A stretch of DNA of 64,000 nucleotides from Flavobacterium sp. KMS. Its GTDB lineage: Bacteria > Bacteroidota > Bacteroidia > Flavobacteriales > Flavobacteriaceae. This document shows positions 1 through 7,142 of the stretch, piece after piece; position 1 is the first letter of the stretch, and the number at the start of each line of letters is the position of its first letter. The notes below the pieces were generated by a model, which was given only the letters and a program-made list of their open reading frames with translations, did no database searches and was not told the origin of the DNA. The position numbers and the translations under genes were made by a program. The DNA lies in assembly GCF_000813005.1 (NCBI RefSeq), contig NZ_JSYP01000001.1, positions 124,001 through 188,000 on the forward strand. The letters are read 5' to 3'.

Positions 1-71
1 GCTTTATAATTATAGTTGGTATCACCTTGATTTCTTATCCTTTATTTTTGGTTTTGACTAAAAAGAAGTAA
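1..71 (+). CDS. 3' end of a membrane protein gene (partial)
   Basis: Reading from base 3, 22 codons run without interruption to a TAA at 69-71. They encode a very hydrophobic stretch (I/V/L/F-rich) followed by T-K-K-K, which looks like the last transmembrane helix of an inner-membrane protein with a positively charged tail. The rest lies before the window, so family and function cannot be told. The reading could be chance, but the helix-plus-lysines ending is typical of a real membrane protein. Confidence 0.55.
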   Translation, partial: FIIIVGITLISYPLFLVLTKKK

Positions 72-163
72 AAGATTCATTTATATCCATATATGGGCAT
101 AAACTAGTCATTTCTAACAAAGTATATAGAACCTATTTTACACGTTCCCAATACTCTCAAACT

Positions 164-266
164 TGTCTTTCTGAGGTACGAAGAATCTCCATAAGTAGCT
201 CCGCATAGAAAAGAATTCAATCTTTATAGAGTTTCTCGCGGAGATTCTTTGTACCTCAGAAAGACA
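164..266. repeat. Imperfect inverted repeat, 27-bp arms
   Basis: Bases 164-190 and 240-266 are reverse complements with one mismatch in 27, separated by 49 bases. The arms contain the words TCTTTCTGAGGTAC and AAGAATCTCC. There is no T-tract at either side, so it is not an ordinary terminator. It lies between the end of the upstream membrane protein gene and the valS terminator. It looks like a dispersed palindromic intergenic repeat. Bases 72-163 and 267-365 show nothing else I recognise. Confidence 0.6.
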
Positions 267-365
267 ATATTGTGTCTACTTTATAGAATTACTTGCTGAA
301 TTGCTCATGGCGTTACTTCCTAAATTCATTTTCACTTCTTTTCTCCTACTATAAAAACAAATAAT

Positions 366-406
366 AGCAAAAAAAAGAGAGACTGTCTTTAAGGGACAGT
401 CTCTCT
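366..406 (-). terminator. Rho-independent terminator of valS
   Basis: Bases 376-387 and 395-406 form a perfect 12-bp stem (AGAGAGACTGTC) with a 7-nt loop. On the minus strand the stem is followed by a run of T. It lies 23 bp beyond the valS stop. Confidence 0.85.
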
Positions 407-428
407 ATATTAAAAGAAAATCTAGTTC

Positions 429-3062
429 TTATTTCAAACCAGCAATACTTTGCTCAATTGTAGCAATTTTTGCTAATGCATCTGCTTCCTTTTGTTTTTC
501 GTTTGCCAAAACTTTCTCTGGCGCACCTGCAACAAATTTCTCATTTGCTAATTTAGACTGAACCGATTTCAAAAATCCTTGTGTATAAACCAACTCTGCA
601 GTAAGTTTCGCAATTTCTTCTTCAACATTAATATTTCCTGTTATCGGAATAAAATATTCATTCGATTTTACTCTAAAAGATAATGCTCCATCTACTTTAT
701 CCGAAACATATTCTAATGAAGTAATGTTCCCTAATTTGGTTACAACCGAATCAAAATAAGTAGAAGCTTTATCGTTGTTTACAATTTTTAATTCGATAAC
801 ATCTTTAAACGGAATATTCTTGTCTTTACGAATTGTTCTTATTCCTGAGATTACCTCGCTTGTGTTTTCAAAATCAGCAATTAATTTAGCATCAAATGGT
901 TTTAATTCTGGCCAAGTCGAAACTATCAAGGCCTCTTCTGGAGTTCTGTCAGCAATTATATGCCAAATTTCCTCCGTTAAGAAAGGCATAAACGGATGCA
1001 ACAATTTCAAGTTGCTTTCTAACATTTCTATTGCTTTCGCAAAAGTAGCACTGTCAATAGGTTGTTGGTATGCTGGCTTGATCATTTCAAGGAACCAAGA
1101 ACAGAAATCATCCCAAACTAATTTATAAATCCCCATTAAAGCATCAGAAATTCTATATTTCTCAAAATTATCTTCAATGTCAACCAATGTTTGTTGCAAT
1201 TTAGCTTCGTACCATTCGATTGCTACTTTTGATGATTCTGGTTGCGGAATAGTATCCGAAACCTCCCATCCTTTGATCAATTTAAAGGCATTCCATATTT
1301 TATTAGAGAATCCTTTTCCTTGATTACATAATTCTTCATCAAACATGATATCGTTTCCTGCAGAAGCACTTAAAAGCAATCCTACACGAACTCCATCGGC
1401 ACCAAATGTATCAATTAAATCTAATGGATCAGGTGAATTACCTAATGATTTAGACATTTTACGACGTTGCTTATCACGTACTAAACCTGTTAAATATACA
1501 TTTGTAAATGGTTTTTCGCCTGTATATTCATACCCTGCAATAATCATTCTGGCAACCCAGAAAAACAAAATATCCGGACCTGTAACCAAGTCATTTGTTG
1601 GATAATAATATTTAAAATCTTCGCTTTCTGGATCCATTATTCCACCAAAAACTGACATTGGCCATAACCAAGAGGAAAACCAAGTATCTAGTGCGTCAAC
1701 ATCCTGTTTTAAGTCAGATGTCTTTAGTGAATCGTTAGATGTTTTTTCTTGAGCTAATTTTAAAGCGTCCTCGATGTTTTCTGCAACAACAAAATCTTCT
1801 TTTCCGTCTCCATAAAAATAAGCCGGAATTTGTTGTCCCCACCATAACTGACGAGAGATATTCCAATCGCGAATATTATTTAACCAATGCGCGTAGGTAT
1901 TTTCAAAACGTTTTGGGTGTAATTTAATATCACCATCAACTAAAACAGATTTAATTGCTGGTTTTACTAAATCTTCCATTTTAAGAAACCATTGATCAGA
2001 TAATCTTGGTTCAATAACTGCTTTCGTTCTTTCAGAAGTTCCTACTTTATTAAGGTGTATCTCAGTTTTCGCCAAAGCACCAATTTCTTCTAATTCTTTT
2101 GCAATCTCAGTACGAACTACAAAACGATCTTTTCCTTGATAATGCAATCCGAAACTATTAAGTGTAGCATCTTCATTAAAGATGTCTACAATTTCCAGAT
2201 TATGCTTCTCTCCTAGCGCTTTATCATTCATATCGTGCGCAGGAGTAACTTTAAGACATCCTGTTCCGAACTCTACATCCACATATTCATCTTCTATAAT
2301 AGGAATAACTCTTCCTGAAATAGGAATAATAGCTTTTTTACCTTTTAAATGTGTAAAACGCTCATCATTTGGATTAATACAAATAGCAGTATCTCCAAAA
2401 ATAGTTTCAGGTCGCGTTGTGGCAACGGTCAAAAATTCCTCAGTTCCTTCGATTTTATATTTAAGGAAAAATAATTTTCCTTGCTGTTCTTCATAAATAA
2501 CTTCTTCATCAGATAAAGTAGTTTTTGCCTCAGGATCCCAGTTTACCATTCGGTATCCTCTATAAATTAATCCTTTGTTATATAAATCTACAAATGATTT
2601 AATTACAGATGCTGACATATCTGGATCCATAGTAAACTTAGTTCTTTCCCAGTCGCAAGAAGCTCCTAGTTTTTTTAACTGATCTAAGATTACACCACCA
2701 TATTTATCTGTCCATTCCCAAGCGTGAGCCAAGAATTCTTCACGAGTCAAATCATTTTTATTGATTCCTTCGGCTTTTAATTTAGCAACAACCTTAGCTT
2801 CAGTAGCAATCGATGCATGGTCTGTTCCTGGTACCCAACAAGCATTGAATCCTTTTAGACGCGCTCTTCTTATCAATACATCCTGAATAGTATTGTTAAG
2901 CATATGCCCCATGTGTAAGACTCCTGTAACGTTAGGTGGAGGGATTACAATAGTATAAGGTGTTCTATGATCTGGCTCTGAATGAAAATAATTATTTTTC
3001 ATCCAATAGTCATACCATTTGTTCTCGATTGTTTTAGCGTCAAATTGTGCTGGAATTGTCAT
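429..3062 (-). CDS. valS: Valine--tRNA ligase
   Basis: Class I aminoacyl-tRNA synthetase that charges tRNA-Val with valine in the cytoplasm, with an editing domain against threonyl-tRNA. At 877 residues it has the usual length. Near residues 45-54 is the nucleotide-binding signature PPNVTGVLHMGH (HIGH motif as HMGH). The KMSKSLGN signature lies near residue 540. Between them is the CP1 editing domain containing TTRPETIFGD. An anticodon-binding helical domain follows, and the last 65 residues are a lysine- and alanine-rich coiled coil typical of ValRS. The gene stands alone with its own terminator and is divergent from the DUF1573 gene at 3303. Identification is secure. Confidence 0.98.
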   Translation of the reverse strand: MTIPAQFDAKTIENKWYDYWMKNNYFHSEPDHRTPYTIVIPPPNVTGVLHMGHMLNNTIQDVLIRRARLKGFNACWVPGTDHASIATEAKVVAKLKAEGINKNDLTREEFLAHAWEWTDKYGGVILDQLKKLGASCDWERTKFTMDPDMSASVIKSFVDLYNKGLIYRGYRMVNWDPEAKTTLSDEEVIYEEQQGKLFFLKYKIEGTEEFLTVATTRPETIFGDTAICINPNDERFTHLKGKKAIIPISGRVIPIIEDEYVDVEFGTGCLKVTPAHDMNDKALGEKHNLEIVDIFNEDATLNSFGLHYQGKDRFVVRTEIAKELEEIGALAKTEIHLNKVGTSERTKAVIEPRLSDQWFLKMEDLVKPAIKSVLVDGDIKLHPKRFENTYAHWLNNIRDWNISRQLWWGQQIPAYFYGDGKEDFVVAENIEDALKLAQEKTSNDSLKTSDLKQDVDALDTWFSSWLWPMSVFGGIMDPESEDFKYYYPTNDLVTGPDILFFWVARMIIAGYEYTGEKPFTNVYLTGLVRDKQRRKMSKSLGNSPDPLDLIDTFGADGVRVGLLLSASAGNDIMFDEELCNQGKGFSNKIWNAFKLIKGWEVSDTIPQPESSKVAIEWYEAKLQQTLVDIEDNFEKYRISDALMGIYKLVWDDFCSWFLEMIKPAYQQPIDSATFAKAIEMLESNLKLLHPFMPFLTEEIWHIIADRTPEEALIVSTWPELKPFDAKLIADFENTSEVISGIRTIRKDKNIPFKDVIELKIVNNDKASTYFDSVVTKLGNITSLEYVSDKVDGALSFRVKSNEYFIPITGNINVEEEIAKLTAELVYTQGFLKSVQSKLANEKFVAGAPEKVLANEKQKEADALAKIATIEQSIAGLK

Positions 3063-3248
3063 TTTATCTTGGATATGTTTTATCGTTAATTTGTTTAATT
3101 ACTAAATTGTCTAATCGTTTTTACCTCAGCAAAATAACCGATCAGGCAGCTTAACAAATAACCCTTTTATACTTTGGTTTGATTTTTGTATTTATAATAG
3201 AGAACAAAAGTAAATAATTAAGTACACTATAAAAAGCGAATTAATAAT

Positions 3249-3278
3249 TTGTGTATTAATTAAAAGAAAGTATATTTA
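3249..3278 (+). promoter_or_regulatory. Bacteroidota-type promoter for the DUF1573 gene
   Basis: TTG at 3249-3251 is followed after 19 bases by TATATTTA at 3271-3278, one mismatch from TAnnTTTG. Transcription would start near 3285, giving a leader of about 18 nt before the ATG at 3303. Confidence 0.5.
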
Positions 3279-3302
3279 CTTAATAACTTAAAACAATTTC
3301 AA

Positions 3303-3686
3303 ATGAAGAAAGCAGCCTCATTTATAGCAATCCTTATGGTAACAACCATCGGTCTTGCTCAAAACGGCCCAAAAATTGATTTTGCTGCCAAGGACAATAC
3401 GATTGATTATGGTACAGTAAGTAAAGGTGATAACGGGGCCAAAGCCTTTGAATTTACTAACTCTGGAGATGCACCATTAATGATTACATCAGTACAGTCT
3501 ACAGCAGGTATTAGTATTGTATCTAAACCAAGTGCGGCAATTATGCCTGGAAAATCAGGAAAAATTGAAGTTAAATTTAATATGGCTCCAGGGCCAATAA
3601 GAAAAACAATTACTGTAGAAACGAATGCAGTAAACTACCCTGAGGGTCGTGTAGCTTTAAAAATCAGAGGAGAAGTAGCGAACTAA
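3303..3686 (+). CDS. Small secreted DUF1573-family protein
   Basis: The product is 127 residues. It starts with a clear signal peptide (MKK, a hydrophobic core, cut after GLAQ near residue 20). The rest is one immunoglobulin-like beta-sandwich of the DUF1573 / ASPM-SPD-2-Hydin type, with the recognisable DYGTVSKGD, FTNSGDAPLMITSV and PGKSGKIEVKFN segments. It should be periplasmic or surface-exposed; the family's role is not established. Most DUF1573 domains have a Cys-Gly-Cys where this protein reads STAGIS, so the usual cysteine pair is missing. It has its own promoter and a strong terminator and forms a single-gene unit. Confidence 0.85.
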   Translation: MKKAASFIAILMVTTIGLAQNGPKIDFAAKDNTIDYGTVSKGDNGAKAFEFTNSGDAPLMITSVQSTAGISIVSKPSAAIMPGKSGKIEVKFNMAPGPIRKTITVETNAVNYPEGRVALKIRGEVAN

Positions 3687-3713
3687 CGTTCAAATCAAAC
3701 TTCTTATAAATAC

Positions 3714-3750
3714 AAATCGCTTCCTAAAATTTTAGGAAGCGATTTTTTTT
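3714..3750 (+). terminator. Rho-independent terminator of the DUF1573 gene
   Basis: Bases 3714-3729 and 3730-3745 are a perfect 16-bp palindrome (AAATCGCTTCCTAAAA and its complement). A run of eight T ends at 3750. In RNA the central AAAATTTT would open as the loop. Confidence 0.85.
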
Positions 3751-3774
3751 AGTTTGGCACGAATTGGCTACAAA

Positions 3775-4031
3775 GGAACGCAGATGAAACGGATTTTTAA
3801 AAACAATAGATAGAAAATCCGTTTTTATCTGTGTTTTCGCGATAGCGAATCCGTTTCATCCGCGTTCCCTTTTACGCGAAAACCAAACCTTTGTCACTTT
3901 GTACCTCAAAACCTAAGAGCCTTCTTTTGAACCTTTGCGGTTAAAATTTTTGCCACAGATTAAAAGGATTAAATAGATTTAAAGCTTTGCGAGCTTCGCG
4001 TAAACCTTTGCTAACTTTGCGGTTAGTTTCC
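3775..4031. repeat. Intergenic repeat-rich segment with 21-bp inverted repeat
   Basis: Bases 3775-3795 and 3848-3868 are reverse complements with one mismatch in 21 (GGAACGCAGATGAAACGGATT). After them come low-complexity words such as CCTTTGTCACTTTGTACCTC, ACCTTTGCGGTTA, CCACAGATTAAAAGGATTAAA and TAACTTTGCGGTTA. Related words occur, partly as reverse complements, at 35084-35190, 54640-54690 and near 24350. The 363-bp gap between 3687 and 4049 holds only this and the terminator. I see no coding potential. Confidence 0.5.
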
Positions 4032-4049
4032 CCACCAAATAAATAATTC

Positions 4050-6182
4050 TTATAAATTCTTAATCACAAATTCGCTTCGACGGTTTAACTCATGTTGTTC
4101 TTCGTTACAAGCATCATCGGTTTTACATTTTATGATCGGCACAGATTCTCCATAACCTTTGGCTACAATTCTCTTTGTATCAATCCCGGAATCTACCAGA
4201 TATTCTTTGGTTGATTGTGCTCGTTTTTGAGATAAATCGGCATTGTACTTATCATTACCTCTAGAATCGGTATGAGAACCTATTTCGATAACCATATCAG
4301 GATATTTCTTCATTAATTCTAAAACTCTGTTTAAGATAACTTTAGATTCTTTTCTTATATACCATAAATCGTAATCAAAATAAATAGGATCGGTCTTGAT
4401 AATTAATCGGTCTTTATCTCTTATAACATCTTTTTCCTGCGCAATAATCTTCTCTACTTTTTCTTTTTGATCTGTAATAGCTTTGGCTGCCTTCTCTTTT
4501 TTCTTGATTTCAGCTTGTGCAAGTTCATTTGCTTTAGTTTTTGCCTCTTTTACTTTTAAAGCTACCAACTCTAGAGCTTCTTTTTGTTTTTTCTGCTCTT
4601 CAAGTTCTTTTTCTTCTTGTTTTACGACCTCAAGAGATTTAAGCGCCATCGATGCATCGTTACTTTTCCCTCTTGTTTTATCAAGAACTAAGATTCTGGA
4701 ATTACTCGTATAATTTTCTTTAGATGCCGATATTGTATAGGCTAACTCACAAGCTACTTTAAAATTAAACTTTCCATCGGCAGCCGTTACAATCGTACGC
4801 AATTGTTTGCTTTCTTCCTGCTGAAGTATAACCACCGCATTTTCTAGCGGTAATTTTGTATCAACATCGGTAATTATCCCTGCAATAAGTTGCTTGCAAT
4901 CTTCAATCAGCAATGGTTTAATTTCATTTAACTGATAGATATCGTCACTTCCTTTTCCTCCTACTCTGTTCGAGGCAAAATATCCTTCTTTGGTATCTGA
5001 ATCTATATTAAAAGAGAAATCATCTAAATTTGAATTTAATGGTAAACCTACATTCAAGGGTTTTGTAAATGTTCCCTCTTTAATCTCGGATACAAAAACA
5101 TCGAGAGATCCGTAGCCCAAATGTCCATCAGAGGAGAAATAGAGTTTATTATCTTTTGATGCAAAAGGAAACTGTTCTCTTTTATCGGTATTTATTAATG
5201 CCCCTAAATTTTGAGGATTACCATACGCACCTTCGTTTATTGCCACCGAAAATATATCAAATGAGCCTAATGTTCCTGGCATATCTGAAGCAAAATATAA
5301 TGTCTTTTCATCAGGACTTAAAGCGGGATGTTCTACTGAATAATTTTCGCTGTTAAACGGAAGTGAAATCACATTTTTCCATTTTCCTTTTACAAGCTCA
5401 GCTCTAAAAATCTGAAGATTCGAAATTTTATCATCGTTTTTTCCTCTTCGTCCGTTTTTATAATTATTTCGTGTAAAATAAATAGTTTTACCATCTTTTG
5501 TAAAAACAGCATTCGACTCGTGCATTCCTGTTTTTAATTCTTTTGCAAAATAATACGCAATTGAATCTCCTGCTTTTATCCTGTTTATAGATGCCGAAAC
5601 TAGATTAAGGTACGTTTCATTATCCCATTTGTACATTTTATCAAATATTCCTGGTCTCTTTTTTACTGCTGCAAATACCAAACTATCTTTATATTTTACT
5701 GCTCCAAACTCGGAGTTTTTGGTATTTATCGCTAGATTTTTAATAATAAATCTCTCTCCAATAGCCGTAATATTCTCTAATTCTTTAGTAGCATTTTCAA
5801 AGTCTAAATAATCCTGACTGTTTTTAGAATAATATTGTTTTAAAACTTCATTTGCTTCTTCATAACTATTGGTCGCTTTAAGCGTATGGGCATATTTAAA
5901 ATAGTAGTTTCTATCTAAATCCTTATCATAACTTTTAATCAGAAGTCTATAATATTGTTGTGCTTTCTTTAAATCATTGGTATAATAATACGAATCGGCT
6001 AAGTTTTTTATGGCTTCCGCCGAAGGCTTTTCGGAGACTATTTTTTCGTACAACGGAATAACTTCGCTGTAATATGTTTTATCAAAGAAACGTTTTGCTC
6101 GAGCCAAATCTTGATCTTGAGCATTTATAAACTGTATTGAAAATACGAATATAATAACTAGTAATTTTTTCATATTTTTCAT
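4050..6182 (-). CDS. OmpA-family outer-membrane protein with TPR and PD40 repeats
   Basis: The product is 710 residues from the chosen start. The order is: signal peptide (cut after FINA-Q), two or three TPR-like repeats (about 25-115), PD40/WD40-like blades (about 200-420, with YFASDMPG, YFSSDGHLGYGSLDVF and YFASNRVGGKGSDDIY), a carboxypeptidase-regulatory-like beta domain (about 435-500), a lysine/glutamate coiled coil (about 525-590) and an OmpA C-terminal peptidoglycan-binding domain (about 595-710, motif IGSHTDSRG...YNADLSQKRA). The ATG at 6182 is chosen because it follows the upstream stop by one base and opens the signal peptide; a longer frame from 6209 would overlap the previous gene, and 6173 is also possible. 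Last gene of the adhesin-PorP/SprF-OmpA module, it probably tethers the complex to peptidoglycan. Confidence 0.9.
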   Translation of the reverse strand: MKNMKKLLVIIFVFSIQFINAQDQDLARAKRFFDKTYYSEVIPLYEKIVSEKPSAEAIKNLADSYYYTNDLKKAQQYYRLLIKSYDKDLDRNYYFKYAHTLKATNSYEEANEVLKQYYSKNSQDYLDFENATKELENITAIGERFIIKNLAINTKNSEFGAVKYKDSLVFAAVKKRPGIFDKMYKWDNETYLNLVSASINRIKAGDSIAYYFAKELKTGMHESNAVFTKDGKTIYFTRNNYKNGRRGKNDDKISNLQIFRAELVKGKWKNVISLPFNSENYSVEHPALSPDEKTLYFASDMPGTLGSFDIFSVAINEGAYGNPQNLGALINTDKREQFPFASKDNKLYFSSDGHLGYGSLDVFVSEIKEGTFTKPLNVGLPLNSNLDDFSFNIDSDTKEGYFASNRVGGKGSDDIYQLNEIKPLLIEDCKQLIAGIITDVDTKLPLENAVVILQQEESKQLRTIVTAADGKFNFKVACELAYTISASKENYTSNSRILVLDKTRGKSNDASMALKSLEVVKQEEKELEEQKKQKEALELVALKVKEAKTKANELAQAEIKKKEKAAKAITDQKEKVEKIIAQEKDVIRDKDRLIIKTDPIYFDYDLWYIRKESKVILNRVLELMKKYPDMVIEIGSHTDSRGNDKYNADLSQKRAQSTKEYLVDSGIDTKRIVAKGYGESVPIIKCKTDDACNEEQHELNRRSEFVIKNL

Positions 6183-6183
6183 T

Positions 6184-7119
6184 TTAAAAGAATCTTGGTG
6201 ATTTATCATATCCCTTGCCTAATAAATCCAAGTCAAAAAGAAGCATAATCTCGTGCGTTCCAGAATTAAACTGTCCAAAATTGGTTGTGGTATAATCATA
6301 AGCATAACCTACTCTAATTGCTTTGGTAACGTTTACATTCATCAAGACACTTACTGCATCATCGACCCTGTAAGCAGCACCTAATTCAAATCGTTCGTTA
6401 TACAAAACATTCGCAGTAATATCTACAGAAACCGGTGCTCCAACCACAAATTTTGACATAAAAGCTGGTTTTAGTTTGAACGCATCACTAAGCTGAAATA
6501 CATATCCTGCAGTTAAAAACGTATGAATATCTTCGGAACCATACGCGTTTATTCCTGATTTCTCTTCGATATGTTTGGACTTCAATAAATTTGGTGCAGA
6601 TAATCCAACATAAAATTTATCTGTAAAATAATAAGCTCCTAAACCTATATTGGGCTTGGTTACATTTACATTTTCTGCAAAAGCTAAATCGGTAGTAACA
6701 TCCCCACTCTGAAGTTGAAATCCATTAAAATTAGTTTGCAAAGAAGTTAATCCCGCTTTTAGTCCTAACGACAGTTTATTGTTTCCTCCTAACTCTAGTA
6801 TATAGGCAAAATCGGCATAGAAATTATTCTCTTTTTTGGCTCCATCACCTATATCATCAGATATTAATGAGGCTCCCACTTCTATTTTATCACTTAAAGA
6901 AGTATGTGCAAAAAAGTTAAATGTTTTAGGTGCGCCAACAGCTCCTACCCATTGTGTTCTATATAAAGTTCCTAAATTTAGCATTGCTGGTGTTCCTGTT
7001 GCATAGGCTGGATTCACAATACTCATATTATACATATAATGTGTGTATTCGGGATCTTGCTGCGCAGAAGCGTGAACTATATAGAAAAGAAAACTTATAA
7101 TTAGTATTATTTTTTTCAT
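6184..7119 (-). CDS. PorP/SprF-family type IX secretion outer-membrane protein
   Basis: The product is 311 residues with a signal peptide cut after HASAQ. It is followed by the family's hallmark N-terminus QQDPEYTHYMYNMSIVNPAYAG-like (here AYATG), then an outer-membrane beta-barrel with alternating aromatic strands. In Flavobacterium johnsoniae SprF is needed for surface delivery of the gliding adhesin SprB, and SprF-like proteins pair with type-B CTD cargo. The gene lies 23 bp after such a cargo gene and one base before the OmpA-family gene, so they are surely co-transcribed. I infer that it handles the cargo encoded at 7143-9782. It is a paralogue type, not necessarily sprF itself. Confidence 0.93.
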   Translation of the reverse strand: MKKIILIISFLFYIVHASAQQDPEYTHYMYNMSIVNPAYATGTPAMLNLGTLYRTQWVGAVGAPKTFNFFAHTSLSDKIEVGASLISDDIGDGAKKENNFYADFAYILELGGNNKLSLGLKAGLTSLQTNFNGFQLQSGDVTTDLAFAENVNVTKPNIGLGAYYFTDKFYVGLSAPNLLKSKHIEEKSGINAYGSEDIHTFLTAGYVFQLSDAFKLKPAFMSKFVVGAPVSVDITANVLYNERFELGAAYRVDDAVSVLMNVNVTKAIRVGYAYDYTTTNFGQFNSGTHEIMLLFDLDLLGKGYDKSPRFF

Positions 7120-7142
7120 CTGAAAATTATATTAAATAGGAA

